Shown: positions 34,485 through 44,800 of the stretch, piece after piece
Layout: every line of letters starts with the position of its first letter
Numbering within the stretch: the first letter of the stretch is position 1
Translations under genes and position numbers: made by a program
From: Comamonas sp. NLF-1-9
Lineage (GTDB): Bacteria; Pseudomonadota; Gammaproteobacteria; Burkholderiales; Burkholderiaceae_C
Direction: 5' to 3'
Length of the DNA: 64,000 nucleotides
NCBI RefSeq assembly: GCF_019195435.1
Contig: NZ_CP078069.1
Location: forward strand, 1,240,001 to 1,304,000
The notes under the pieces: generated by a model
What the model saw: only the letters and a program-made list of their open reading frames with translations
Databases searched by the model: none
Told to the model about the DNA's origin: nothing

Positions 34485-35276
34485 TTACGCGATGCCCGAT
34501 TTTAGGGGGACGAAATGCACCGCCTCCAGCACGCTGTGCACATAGCCCTGCGCGGTGCGATCCACCACCTGCAGCGCCTGCACCCCGCCGCTGCCCGCTA
34601 CCGGGGCCACCAGGCGCCCGCCGACCGCCAGTTGCTCCTGCCAGGCGGCGGGCAATTGCTCGCCGCCGGCCGCGCTGATGATGCCCGCATAGGGCGCGCC
34701 CGCGGCATAGCCCAGCATGCCGTCGCCCAGTATCAGATGGACGTTGGCCAGGCGCAGCGGGCGCAGACGCTCGCGCGCGCGTTCGTGCATGGCGCGCAGG
34801 CGCTCGACGGTATAGACCTCGCGCACCAGGCAGGAGAGCACCGCCGCCTGGTAGCCGCAGCCGGTGCCGATCTCGAGCACGCGCGCTAGCTGTCCGCCGG
34901 CCTGCACGCAAGGCGCTTGCAGCAGCAACTGCACCATGCGCGCCACCACCGAGGGCTTGGAGATGGTCTGGCCCCAGCCTATGGGCAGGCTGGTGTCTTC
35001 GTACGCCTGGGTGACCAGCGCGGTATCGACGAACACATGCCGCGGGACGCTGCCCATGGCCTGCAGCACCTCGGCCTGGGCGACGCCGGCCTGGGCCAGG
35101 CGCTGCACCATGCGCTGGCGCACCGCTGCCGAATCCAGCCCCAACCCCAGGGGCGCGGCCGCGCGCCCGGTGGCGCTGCGCGGGCCGGCGGGCGCTGGCC
35201 CCGTGGCCGCGCCGCCCTTGACCAGGCCCCCCAGGCGCGCGGGAAAACCCGGCCTGCCGCCCGGCGCGGGGCTCAT
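34485..35276 (-). CDS. pcm: Protein-L-isoaspartate O-methyltransferase Pcm
   Basis: A 263-residue SAM-dependent methyltransferase with motif [19 protein letters not shown] and the substrate-side [23 protein letters not shown]. It repairs L-isoaspartyl residues in aged proteins. The first 45 or so residues are a Gly/Pro/Ala-rich extension beyond the usual 210-residue core. ATG 35276 overlaps the surE stop by four bases. Confidence 0.93.
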   Translation of the reverse strand: MSPAPGGRPGFPARLGGLVKGGAATGPAPAGPRSATGRAAAPLGLGLDSAAVRQRMVQRLAQAGVAQAEVLQAMGSVPRHVFVDTALVTQAYEDTSLPIGWGQTISKPSVVARMVQLLLQAPCVQAGGQLARVLEIGTGCGYQAAVLSCLVREVYTVERLRAMHERARERLRPLRLANVHLILGDGMLGYAAGAPYAGIISAAGGEQLPAAWQEQLAVGGRLVAPVAGSGGVQALQVVDRTAQGYVHSVLEAVHFVPLKSGIA

Positions 35277-36046
35277 GCCGGGGTCTCCGCATCGGCCAGG
35301 CGCGCCAGGGTCTGGGCCCAGTAGCCCAGGTTCTGGTGGTCGGTCAGGTCGATCTGCAGCGGCGTGATCGCGACGTGGCCGTGGGCGGTGGCATGAAAGT
35401 CGGTGCCCTCGCCCGCGTCCTTGGCCTCGCCGGCCGCGCCTATCCAGTACATGGTTTCGCCGCGCGGGTTTTCCTGGCGGATGGCGCTTTGCGCCGCATG
35501 GCGCCGGCCCAGGCGGCAGAGCCTGGGCGCACGCAGCGCCGACAGCGGCAGGTTGGGAATGTTCATGTTCAGCAGCCAGGCGGCCGTCCCGACGAGTTTT
35601 TGCCCGTGCATCTGGCCGACGAAATCGGCCACGGTGCGCGCTGCCGCTTCCAGCTCCGCCCAGCCCTTGTCCACCTGCGAGACCGCAAGCGAGGGGATGC
35701 CGAAGAGATAGCCCTCCATGGCCGCGCCGACGGTGCCCGAATACAGCGTGTCGTCGCCCATGTTGGCGCCATTGTTGATGCCTGAAATCACCATGTCGGG
35801 GCGCTCGTCCAGCAGTCCGGTGAGCGCGATGTGCACGCAGTCGGCCGGCGTGCCGTTGACGTAGCGAAAGCCGTTGGCCGCCGTCTGCACGTACAGCGGC
35901 GCGTTGAGCGTGAGTGCGTTGGACTTGGCGCTGTTGTTGTGCTCGGGCGCGATCACGTCGACTTCGGCGACCGTGGACAAGGCGGCATGCAGGGCGATCA
36001 GCCCGGGCGCCTGGTAGCCGTCGTCGTTGGACAAGAGAATTCGCAT
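35273..36046 (-). CDS. surE: 5'/3'-nucleotidase SurE
   Basis: A 257-residue metal-dependent phosphatase. The DD metal ligands are in [15 protein letters not shown] (D8, D9), with later ligand region [14 protein letters not shown] and [22 protein letters not shown]. It hydrolyses nucleoside monophosphates and possibly polyphosphate. It heads the surE-pcm-nlpD-rluD operon; the divergent GGDEF gene begins 144 nt away. Confidence 0.96.
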   Translation of the reverse strand: MRILLSNDDGYQAPGLIALHAALSTVAEVDVIAPEHNNSAKSNALTLNAPLYVQTAANGFRYVNGTPADCVHIALTGLLDERPDMVISGINNGANMGDDTLYSGTVGAAMEGYLFGIPSLAVSQVDKGWAELEAAARTVADFVGQMHGQKLVGTAAWLLNMNIPNLPLSALRAPRLCRLGRRHAAQSAIRQENPRGETMYWIGAAGEAKDAGEGTDFHATAHGHVAITPLQIDLTDHQNLGYWAQTLARLADAETPA

Positions 36047-36190
36047 GCTCGCCTGCTGGGGGAAGCTGGGCATTGTAGGCGGCGCGCGGCAGCGCCCTAC
36101 CTGCCGCCGCCGCGCGTGAAACCGGCAATTGCGGCCCCGCGCGCTCAGCGGAGACAATCGGGCGCACCGCCTCTTCCACGCCCGAGTGCC

Positions 36191-37714
36191 ATGGCCAGCA
36201 AACCCGCTTCCGAATACGCGCGCGAAACCCTCAAGCAGATTGCCGCGCGCCGGCTGCAGCCCACGCCGGACAACTACCAGGCGATCTACGACGAGATCTC
36301 CGGCGAGCTCACGCAGCCGGCCTTTCCGCAGATGCGCCTGCGCCAGATCGCCCGCGTGATGCCGGGGCAGACACCGGGCCAGCAACGCCTGCTGGCGCAG
36401 CTCGGGGCGGCGATCGAGGCGCAGGACTGGGCGGCGCTGCAGAGCACGCTGGTGGGCTATGCGGCGCTCGGGGTCACGCCGGTGCCGGTGGCGGTGGCCG
36501 ACAAGCCGGCCGAGAGCGGCACGCTCGACACCGTCTTCGCCGAACACCTGGCACGGCTGATCGACAACGTCGGCGCGAGCCTGGGCGAAGACGACGAGCG
36601 CGTGCGCCAGCTCGGCCAGGAGCTGGTCGCCTGGCTGCGTCAGCCCATGCCGGCGCTGGTGGAGACGCAAAAACTGCTGTCCAACTTCAGCTACCGCCTG
36701 AGCTTTGCCGCCGAAGACCAGAGCGCCATCCGCGCGACCTTGCTGATGCTCTTGCACATGGTGTTCGACAACGTGGCGGTGCTCAGCCAGGACGATGCCT
36801 GGCTGGCGGGCCAGGCGCAGGCGCTGCGCGACGCGGCGGTGCCGCCGCTGACGCTGCGCCGCCTGGACGATGTGCAGCAGCGCCTCAAGGACGTGATCTT
36901 CAAGCAGTCCGAAGCCAAGGCGCACGCCGTCGAAGCTCAGCGCCAGATGCGCGAGCTGCTGGCCACTTTCATCGACCGCCTGGCGCAGATGGACGAAAGC
37001 AGCGCCGCCTACCACGGCCAGCTCAGCGACTGCGCCGAACGCATCAGCCAGGTGAAGGATTTGCAGGCACTGCGGCCGGTGCTGCAGGATGCCATGTCCG
37101 CTACCCAGGCCATGGCGCACAAAAGCCAGGCCATGCGCAGCGAGCTGCACGAGCTGCGCCAGAGGGCCGACACCGCCAACGCCGAGATCGAGCGCCTGCG
37201 CCAGGAACTGGAGCGCACCAGCGCCCAGGCGCGCCACGACCCGCTGACCGGCGCGCTCAACCGCAAGGGCATGGAAGAGGCGCTCCGGCGCGAGGTCTCG
37301 GGCAGCCAGCGCCACGACGCGCCGCTGTGCGTGGCGCTGCTCGATCTGGACAACTTCAAGGCGCTGAACGACCGCTACGGCCATGCCGCAGGCGACGGCG
37401 CGCTGCTGCACCTGGCCGAGGTCGCGCGCCGCGCCATGCGCCCGCAAGACCAGCTGGCGCGCTACGGCGGCGAAGAATTCGTGCTGGTGCTGCCCGGCAC
37501 CGCGCTGGAGCAGGGCGTGGAGGCGCTCAAGCGCCTGCAGCGCGAGCTGACCACGCACTACTTTCTGAGCAACGAAGAGCACGTGCTCATCACCTTCAGC
37601 GCGGGCGTCGCCCAGCTGGCGCCGGATGAAGAGCCGGCCTCTGCGCTGCGCCGCGCCGACCAGGCGATGTACCTGGCCAAGCGCGCCGGCAAGAACCGCG
37701 TGGTCGCCGCCTGA
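36191..37714 (+). CDS. Soluble GGDEF diguanylate cyclase
   Basis: A 507-residue protein without signal peptide or transmembrane segments. The C-terminal GGDEF domain (about 345-507) has an intact active site GGEEF (426-430), and the inhibitory I-site R-P-Q-D (417-420) stands five residues before it, so it should make c-di-GMP under product control. The N-terminal 340 residues are helical, begin with [21 protein letters not shown], which recurs in beta-proteobacterial cyclases as I recall, and end in a coiled coil (about 295-335). The input signal is unknown. It is divergent from surE and converges on the CBS gene, with nine bases between stops. Confidence 0.9.
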   Translation: MASKPASEYARETLKQIAARRLQPTPDNYQAIYDEISGELTQPAFPQMRLRQIARVMPGQTPGQQRLLAQLGAAIEAQDWAALQSTLVGYAALGVTPVPVAVADKPAESGTLDTVFAEHLARLIDNVGASLGEDDERVRQLGQELVAWLRQPMPALVETQKLLSNFSYRLSFAAEDQSAIRATLLMLLHMVFDNVAVLSQDDAWLAGQAQALRDAAVPPLTLRRLDDVQQRLKDVIFKQSEAKAHAVEAQRQMRELLATFIDRLAQMDESSAAYHGQLSDCAERISQVKDLQALRPVLQDAMSATQAMAHKSQAMRSELHELRQRADTANAEIERLRQELERTSAQARHDPLTGALNRKGMEEALRREVSGSQRHDAPLCVALLDLDNFKALNDRYGHAAGDGALLHLAEVARRAMRPQDQLARYGGEEFVLVLPGTALEQGVEALKRLQRELTTHYFLSNEEHVLITFSAGVAQLAPDEEPASALRRADQAMYLAKRAGKNRVVAA

Positions 37715-37723
37715 GGGCGCGCG

Positions 37724-38161
37724 CTACCAGCCGCCGGTGATGTACTGCTCCATCTGCTCGATCACGAACTGCTGCTGCGACATCACGTGCTTGACCAGGT
37801 CGCCGATGGAGACGATGCCCACCAGCTTGTCCCCATCGACCACCGGCAGATGGCGCAGGCGGTTTTCCGTCATCAAGGCCATGCACTCCTCGGTGCTCTG
37901 GGTCGAGTGCACGTAGCGCACCGCGCGCGTCATGATTTCGCTGACCGGCGTATGCCCCGAGCTGCGCCCCAGCAGCACCACCTTGCGCGCGTAGTCGCGC
38001 TCGGTGAAGATGCCCGCGAGCTTGCTGCCGTCCAGCACCACCAGCGCGCCTATGCCCTTGTCCGCCATCAGCCGCAGCGCATCGAGCACCGTGTCCGTCG
38101 GCTTCACGTGATGCACCTCGGCACTGGCCTTGGAGCGCAGGATTTCAGCAACCGTCGTCAT
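37724..38161 (-). CDS. CBS-domain protein
   Basis: A 145-residue protein made of two CBS domains (about 8-65 and 75-135; GIFTERDYARKVVLLGRSS and VGIVSIGDLVKHVMS). Such pairs bind adenine nucleotides and act as energy or ion sensors; no catalytic domain is attached, so the target is unknown. A good ribosome-binding site, AAGGAAGG, stands before the ATG at 38161. The 262-nt divergent region before the GST gene shows no clear operator. Confidence 0.9.
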   Translation of the reverse strand: MTTVAEILRSKASAEVHHVKPTDTVLDALRLMADKGIGALVVLDGSKLAGIFTERDYARKVVLLGRSSGHTPVSEIMTRAVRYVHSTQSTEECMALMTENRLRHLPVVDGDKLVGIVSIGDLVKHVMSQQQFVIEQMEQYITGGW

Positions 38162-38423
38162 GGCACACCTTCCTTTTCTGCGAGGGGAAAACCGGCAATA
38201 CGCATGCCTGATGTCACCACAAGGGCAGGCACGCCGCAATAGGGCCTTGCCAGCAGCCAACGCATCACAATGAAATTCGGCTTCAGCGCATACGTAGTCT
38301 GCGCTTCCAGCTAGGCTATTTGTAGCAATCCGGCGGCCATCATGCCCATGCGCTTTCTGCTACGCTGGCCGCCGTCCGCTTGTGCCGGCCACAAGCGCCG
38401 TTTCAACCCTCAAGGATCTGACC

Positions 38424-39029
38424 ATGAAGCTCTACTACTCCGCGGGCGCCTGCTCGCTCGCTCCGCACATCGTCCTGGAAGAAAGCGGCCTGAAGTACGA
38501 AGCCATCTCCGCGCCCACCAAGACCAAGGTGCTGCCCGACGGCTCGGACTACCGCAAGGTCAACCCGCTGGGCTACGTGCCCTACCTGGTGCTGGACGAT
38601 GGCAGCGGCGTTCGCGAGGCCGCGGTCGTCGTGCAATACATCGCCGACCAGGTGCCGGAAAAAAAGCTCGCCCCCGCCATGGGCACGCGCGAGCGCTATG
38701 AGCTCATGAGCTGGCTCAACTTCATCGCCACCGAGGTGCACAAGAGCTTCTCGCCGCTGTTTCAGCCCGGCATGCCCGACGCGGCCAAGGACCTGGCCAA
38801 GGAGAAGATCGGCGCGCGCCTCAAATGGGTGGACGGCGAGCTGGCTGGCAAGCAATACCTGATGGGCCAGGAGTTCTCGGTCGCCGACGCCTACCTGTTC
38901 ACCGTGACCAACTGGACCAAGCCGATGCAGATCGACCTCTCGCCCTACCCCAACGTGGTGGCCTGGCGCGAGCGCATGGCCGCGCGCCCCGCGGTGCAGC
39001 GCGCGATGAAGACCGAAGGGCTCATCTGA
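38424..39029 (+). CDS. gstA: Beta-class glutathione S-transferase
   Basis: A 201-residue enzyme with a thioredoxin-fold N-terminal domain (KLYYSAGACSLAPHI, Cys10 as in bacterial beta-class GSTs; NPLGYVPYL; VREAAVVVQYIAD) and an all-alpha C-terminal domain. It conjugates glutathione to electrophiles or serves in redox protection. The start ATG 38424 has AAGGA seven bases upstream. The last eight bases overlap the converging MFS gene's end. Confidence 0.92.
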   Translation: MKLYYSAGACSLAPHIVLEESGLKYEAISAPTKTKVLPDGSDYRKVNPLGYVPYLVLDDGSGVREAAVVVQYIADQVPEKKLAPAMGTRERYELMSWLNFIATEVHKSFSPLFQPGMPDAAKDLAKEKIGARLKWVDGELAGKQYLMGQEFSVADAYLFTVTNWTKPMQIDLSPYPNVVAWRERMAARPAVQRAMKTEGLI

Positions 39030-40236
39030 GAGCCAGCGGGCGCTGGCGCCAGGCCACCAGCGCGCCCAGCCAGAGTGCAGCGGCCGAATAGACGAAGCCG
39101 CGCGCCAGGCCCCCGGCGCCGTCGGCAATCCAGCCGACCACCGTGGGGCCGACGATCTGGCCAAAGGCAAACACGATGGTGAAGGCGCTGATGCCCGCAG
39201 CCCACTGCGCTTCGGGCAGGTTGTGGCGCACGAAGGCGGTGGTGGACGCCACCAGCGACAAAAACACCGCACCAAACAGCAGACCCGAGGCCAGCACCAC
39301 CGGCCAGGCGCCGGTGAGCACCGGCAAGATGGTGGCCAGACCGAGCAGCGCATTGAGCAGCGCCAGCGCCCCGCCGCCTCGGGCGCGATCGAGCAGGCGC
39401 GCCCAGATGCGCGCCGAGGCGATCACCGCCAGGCCCAGCAGGGTGAAGAACCCCGTGACCGCTGCGGCGCTTGCGCCCTGGTCGCGCAAGAGCGCGATCA
39501 CGAAGGTCATGTAGCCGATGTAGCCCACGCCAAACAGCGTGTAGCCCGCCAGCATGGGCGCCATCGCAAGCCAGGGCAGTTTTTGAGCCAAATCGGCCTT
39601 TTGCGCTTGCCCCGTCTGCGCGGGCAGCTCTCTTGTCGATAGCAAGCGGGCGGGCCAGAGCAGCACCAGCGTGGCCAGCACGCACAGCAGCGCCAGGCCC
39701 CACCAGGCCCAGCGCCAGCCGTGTGGCGCACTGCCCGCCGCCGTCAGCAGCAGCGGCATTGCCAGCGTGGACAGCGCAATGCCCGTGCCCACGCCGCCGT
39801 AGTACAAGCCAAGCACCAGCCCCGCGCGGCGCGGCACCCGGTTGCCCACGCGCGCCGCCAGCAGGCCGCCGGCGATGAACACCCAGGCGCTGGCGACGCC
39901 GGCCAGAAAGCGCTGCAACAGCAGCGGATTGGCCTCGATGAAAAAGCCCGACAACGCCATGAACACACTGGCCAGCGCCGAGCCCCAGAGCAGCACCGCC
40001 GCCGCGCCAAAGCGGCGCATCAAGAGCGGCGTCATCAGCGCACCGGCCAGATAGCCCGCCGCATTGAGCGTGTTCATGGCCCCGGCCAGCGTATAACTCC
40101 AGGCCAAGTCGTCGCGCATCACCGGCAGCAGCAGCGCATAGGCAAAGCGGGTGATACCCAGGGATACGGCAGCGCCCAGCGACAAGGCCAGCGCCAAGGC
40201 GATCGGATGGCCGCGCGCGGGGGAAGCATCAGGCAT
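39022..40236 (-). CDS. MFS transporter of the YbfB/YjiJ type, with repeat-derived loop
   Basis: A 404-residue transporter with about twelve transmembrane segments; the N-terminal GAAVSLGITRFAYALLLPVM block matches the YbfB/YjiJ group. Substrate unknown. The central cytoplasmic loop between halves (residues about 202-219, TRELPAQTGQAQKADLAQ) is encoded by dispersed repeat copy C, inserted in frame. Start ATG 40236. Its stop codon lies inside the end of the GST gene on the other strand (8-nt overlap). Confidence 0.85.
   Translation of the reverse strand: MPDASPARGHPIALALALSLGAAVSLGITRFAYALLLPVMRDDLAWSYTLAGAMNTLNAAGYLAGALMTPLLMRRFGAAAVLLWGSALASVFMALSGFFIEANPLLLQRFLAGVASAWVFIAGGLLAARVGNRVPRRAGLVLGLYYGGVGTGIALSTLAMPLLLTAAGSAPHGWRWAWWGLALLCVLATLVLLWPARLLSTRELPAQTGQAQKADLAQKLPWLAMAPMLAGYTLFGVGYIGYMTFVIALLRDQGASAAAVTGFFTLLGLAVIASARIWARLLDRARGGGALALLNALLGLATILPVLTGAWPVVLASGLLFGAVFLSLVASTTAFVRHNLPEAQWAAGISAFTIVFAFGQIVGPTVVGWIADGAGGLARGFVYSAAALWLGALVAWRQRPLALR
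39580..39633 (-). repeat. Dispersed palindromic repeat, copy C (inside a gene)
   Basis: Minus strand GAGAGCTGCCCGCGCAGACG followed by GGGCAAGCGCAAAAGGCCGATTT matches the repeat core and its GGCC-containing right end. It lies in the MFS coding sequence and keeps the frame, adding about 18 hydrophilic residues to the inter-domain loop. Confidence 0.7.
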
Positions 40237-40561
40237 GCGCCGATTCTTGCGCCGATTCAGGACCAGCTTGGCGCCAGGGCCGCAGCCGCCTGTCGCACAC
40301 GCGCCAGGCACCGCGGCGCCATCCTGGCCGCCGACCCCTGCCGCGCCGGCGCCGCGAGCCATCAATTGGCCAGATTCCCGGCGCTTACCCACAGCCCGGA
40401 AGACACGCACAAAGCGGCGGCCCGCCAAGCGTGCGTGTCCCCTCTGTAAAGAAGCGTGAAGGCGCGCAGGCGCGGGCGCCCGCAGTCCTGCGAATGTGCG
40501 ACAGTTGCACATTTCGTTGCGACAATGCGCGCGCCCTTGTGCCGAGCCCGCTCCTGCATCC
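40237..40561. other. Divergent intergenic region before the RND operon
   Basis: 325 nt without a convincing gene. It holds an inverted repeat, GACACGCAC (40402-40410) with GTGCGTGTC (40431-40439), whose loop contains GGCGG/CCGCC and which could fold as a strong hairpin, and the 19-bp palindrome at 40494-40512. No clear -35/-10 pair was found, though GACAAT at 40521-40526 could be a -10 box. Confidence 0.5.
40494..40512. promoter_or_regulatory. Candidate operator of the RND efflux genes
   Basis: ATGTGCGACAGTTGCACAT is a 19-bp near-perfect palindrome (six-base perfect arms ATGTGC/GCACAT, inner bases also mostly symmetric). It is 50 nt before the start of the membrane-fusion gene and next to a possible -10 box, the usual place for a TetR- or MarR-type repressor. 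No regulator gene lies beside the pump. Confidence 0.5.
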
Positions 40562-41800
40562 ATGAACCACGCGCCACGCCGCCGCCCCGCCCGCTCCGAC
40601 TTGCACTCCCTCACGTCGGCACGCCGCCTGGCAAAGGCGCCCGCGCTCTGCCTTGCGCTGGCGCTGGTTCTGGCGCTGTCCGGCTGTCAGGAGAACAAGG
40701 CGGCTGGCGCCGGGGCGGCGCCGGCGCCGGCCGAAGTCGGCGTGGTCACGCTGCAGGCCGAAGCGCACACCTTCACCACCGAACTGCCGGGGCGCACCAG
40801 CGCCTTTCTGGTAGCCGAGGTGCGCCCGCAGGTGGGCGGCATCGTGCAAAAGCGCCTGTTCACCGAAGGCGCGCAGGTCAAGGCCGGGCAGCCGCTCTAC
40901 CAGATCGACCCGGCAAGCTTCGAAGTGGCCGTGGCCAGCGCGCGGGCGCAGCTGTCCAAGGCCCAGGCCAATGAGCGCGCGGCGCAGGTGAACGCCGCCC
41001 GCACGGCCGAGCTGATCAAGGCGCACGCCATCAGCCAGCAGCAGTACGACGACAGCCAGACCCAGTTGGCGCAGTCCCGGGCCGACCTGGCCGCAGCCCG
41101 CGCGGCGCTGCGTGCGGCCGAGCTGAACCTGGGCTACACCCTGATCAAGGCACCGATCGCCGGGCGCACCGGCGCCTCCAGCGTCACGCCGGGCGCGCTG
41201 CTCACCGCCAACCAGGCGCAGCTGCTCACCACCATCACGCAGAACGACCCGCTGTACGTGGACATCACCCAGTCCACCACCGAGCTGCTGCGCCTCAAGC
41301 GCCAGCTGGCCGAGGGCGAGCTCACGCAGGACGAACAGGGCGCGGCGCGCATCACCCTGGTGCTGGACGACGCCAGCACCTACGCGCACGAGGGCAGGCT
41401 GCAGTTCAGCGGCGTGCAGGTGAACCCGGCCAGCGGCGCGATCACGCTGCGCGCCACCGTGCCCAACCCCGAGGGCCTCTTGATGCCCGGCATGTATGTG
41501 CGCGCCCGGCTGCAGCAGGGCGTGAGTCAGCATGCGCTGCTTGCGCCGCAGCAGGCGGTCACGCGCGACCCGGCGGGCGTGGCGCGGGTGCTGGTGGTGC
41601 GCGAGGATGACACGCTGGAGAGCCGGCGCATCGTCACCGGCAACGCCGTGGGCAATCGCTGGGAAGTGCTCTCAGGCCTTGCACCAGGCGAGCGCATCCT
41701 GGTCGACGGCTCGCAGCGCGTGAAGGCGGGCGACAAGGTCAGGCCGGTTGCGCTGCAGCAGCGTGCTGACGCGCCGTCTGCGGCCGACGGGCAGCGCTGA
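40562..41800 (+). CDS. RND efflux periplasmic adaptor (AcrA/MexA type)
   Basis: A 412-residue lipoprotein, lipobox ALSGC (Cys42), with the membrane-fusion architecture: VRPQVGGIVQKRLFTEGAQVKAGQPLYQID lipoyl half-motif in two halves around a helical hairpin (about 105-170), then beta-barrel and membrane-proximal domains. It links the inner-membrane pump to an outer-membrane channel. It is 14 nt upstream of the pump gene. No outer-membrane factor gene follows, so a TolC/OprM-type channel must be encoded elsewhere. Confidence 0.92.
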   Translation: MNHAPRRRPARSDLHSLTSARRLAKAPALCLALALVLALSGCQENKAAGAGAAPAPAEVGVVTLQAEAHTFTTELPGRTSAFLVAEVRPQVGGIVQKRLFTEGAQVKAGQPLYQIDPASFEVAVASARAQLSKAQANERAAQVNAARTAELIKAHAISQQQYDDSQTQLAQSRADLAAARAALRAAELNLGYTLIKAPIAGRTGASSVTPGALLTANQAQLLTTITQNDPLYVDITQSTTELLRLKRQLAEGELTQDEQGAARITLVLDDASTYAHEGRLQFSGVQVNPASGAITLRATVPNPEGLLMPGMYVRARLQQGVSQHALLAPQQAVTRDPAGVARVLVVREDDTLESRRIVTGNAVGNRWEVLSGLAPGERILVDGSQRVKAGDKVRPVALQQRADAPSAADGQR

Positions 41801-41814
41801 GCGGGCGCGGCACC

Positions 41815-44800
41815 ATGGCGCAGTTCTTCATCAATCGCCCGGTCTTTGCCTGGGTGATCGCCATCATGATCATGCTGGCGGGGGCGTTTTCCATCGTCAC
41901 GCTGCCGCTGGAGATGTACCCCGAGATCGCCCCGCCGCGCGTGAGCATCAACACCACTTACACCGGCGCCTCGGCCGAGACGGTGGAAAACTCGGTCACG
42001 CAGATCATCGAGCAGCAGCTCAAGGGCCTGGACAACCTGCTGTACATGCAGTCGACCAGCGACTCGGCCGGGCGCTCGCGCACCACGCTCACCTTTGCGC
42101 CGGGCGCCAACATCGACGTCGCGCAGGTGCAGGCGCAAAACAAGATGCAGGGCGCAATGAACCGCCTGCCCGAATCGGTCAAGAGCCGCGGGCTGTTCAT
42201 CAACAAGGGCGGGCAGGACTTTCTCGTCACCTACGTCTTCACGTCGCCCGACCCCCAGGTCTCGCAGGTCACCATAGGCGACTACCTCAACAGCAACGTG
42301 GTGGACGTGATCGCGCGCATCGACGGCGTGGGCGACGTCTTCGTCTTCGGCACGCCCTACGCCATGCGCATCTGGATGGACCCGGCGAAGATGGAGAAGT
42401 ACGCGCTCATGCCCTCGGACCTGGTGGCCGCGCTCAACGCGCAGAACGCCCAGGTTTCCGCCGGGCAGCTCGGCGCACTGCCGGCCGTCAAGGGGCAGAT
42501 GCTCAACGCCACGATCACCGCGCGCACCAAGCTGCAGACGGTGGAGGAATTCAAGGCCATCGTGCTCAAGGCCCTGCCCGACGGCTCGGTGGTGACCATG
42601 AACGACATCGGCCGCGTGGCGCTGGAGGCGGACAACCTGACGGTGCGCTCCGAACTCAACGGCCAGCCCGGCGCGGGCCTGGGCATCATCCTGGCCGACG
42701 GCGCCAACGCGACCAAGGTGGCCGACGAGGTGGCGCGCAAGATTGCCGAGCTTGCGCCCTACTTTCCCGACGGCATCACCGGCTTCGTCAGCTCCGATTC
42801 CACGCCCTTCGTGCGCGCCTCGATCGACGAAGTCGTCAAGACCCTGGTCGAGGCCATGCTGCTGGTCACGCTGGTGATGTTCGTCTTCCTGCAGAACTGG
42901 CGCGCTACCTTCATCCCCATGATTTCGGTGCCGGTGGTGCTGCTGGGCACGCTGGGCGTGCTCAACGCCATGGGCTACTCGATCAACATGCTGACCATGT
43001 TCGCGCTGGTGCTGGCCATAGGCCTGCTGGTGGACGACGCCATCGTGGTCATCGAGAACGTCGAGCGCGTGATGACGGAGCAAGGCCTGGCGCCCAAGGA
43101 GGCCACGCGCCACTCCATGGCCGAGATCACCCCGGCGCTGATCGGCATCGGCCTGACGCTGGCGGCGGTGTTCATCCCCATGGCCTTCTTCCCCGGCTCG
43201 GTGGGCGTGATCTACCGGCAGTTCTCGGTCACCATCGTCGCGGCCATGGCGCTGTCGGTGTTCGTCGCGCTCACGCTCACGCCGGCGCTGTGCGCGAGCC
43301 TGCTCAAACCCACCGCGCACAACCAGCCGGGGCGTGCGCCCCGGCGCGGGCCGCTGGGCTGGCTGGACCGGTTCTTCCAGTGGTTCAACCGCCACTTCGA
43401 CTCCGCGGCCAACCGCTACCAGAGCGCGGTGGCGCGCCTGCTCAGGCGCACGCTGCGCATGACGGTGCTGTTTGCCGTGGTGCTGGTGGCCATGGCCTGG
43501 ATGTTTCACCGCCTGCCCACCTCTTTTCTGCCGAGCGAAGACCAGGGCTTCGTGCGCGTGAACGTGACCCTGCCCTCGGGCGCCACCGACGAGCGCCTGC
43601 AGCAGGTGATGGAGCAGATTCGGCTGTACTTCAAGGACCAGCCCGAGATCTTCAGCACCAACGCGATCTACGGCTTCAACGGCAACCAGAGCTCGGGCAG
43701 CGTCTTCGTGCGCCTGACCAGTTGGGCCGAGCGCCCCTTGCCCAGCCAGTCGGCCGAGGCGATTGCGCGCAAGGCCAACCGCGATCTGCGCAGCATCCGC
43801 GATGCGCGCATCTTCGTGGCCATGCCGCCGGTGGTGCGCGGGCTGGGTTCGAGCGCCGGCATCAATTTCGTGCTCAAGGACTTGAACGGCCTGGGCCATG
43901 CCGCGCTGATGCAGGCCAGGGACGACATGATCGCCGCCGCGCGCGGCGAGCCCGCGCTGGCCAACATGCGCACCACCGGCTTTGACGACACCTCCGAGCT
44001 CGAAGTGGTGGTGGACGACCGCAAGGCGGCGGCGCTCGGCCTGTCGATCGCCGACATCAACGGCGTGCTCGCCAGCAGCCTGGGCGGCAGCTACGTGAAC
44101 GACTTCGTGCACCAGGGCCGGGTCAAGCGCGTCTACATCCAGGGCGAAGCCGCCGCGCGCATGCTGCCGCAGGACATCGCCAAATGGTCGGTGCGCAACA
44201 AAAACGGCGAGATGGTGCGCTTTGGCAGCTTTTCCAGCACGCGCTGGAGCAGCGGCTCGCCCCAGCTCATGCGCTACAACGGCAGCCCGGCGCTGGAGAT
44301 GGAAGCCAATACCGCCGAGGGCGCGAGCTCGGGCGATGCCATGGCGGCGGTGGAGCGCATCATGCAGAGCCTGCCGCCAGGCATAGGCATCGAATGGACC
44401 GGCGCTTCGCTGCAAGAGCGCCAGTCGGGCTCGCAGGCGCCGCTCTTGTATGCCGTCTCCATCCTCTTCGTCTTCCTGTGCCTGGCCGCGCTGTACGAGA
44501 GCTGGAGCGTGCCCGCCTCGGTCATGCTGGCGGTGCCGCTGGGCGTGATCGGCGCGCTCATCGCCACGTACGGGCGCGGGCTGGCCAACGACGTGTACTT
44601 TCAGGTGGGGCTGCTGACCACCGTGGGGCTGGCGTCCAAGAACGCCATCCTGATCGTGGAATTTGCGATGCAGTTGCAAGAGCGCGGCGCCAGCCTGATC
44701 GACGCCACGGTGCAGGCGGTGCGCCTGCGGCTGCGGCCCATATTGATGACCTCGCTGGCGTTTGGCTTCGGCGTGCTGCCGCTGGCCGTGGGCACGGGCG

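Noticed and set aside
38290..38345. Possible tenth repeat copy upstream of the GST gene
   Set aside because: CCAGCTAGGCTATTTGTAGCAATCC shares a few bases with the repeat but lacks the GCGCTTG core and the arms.
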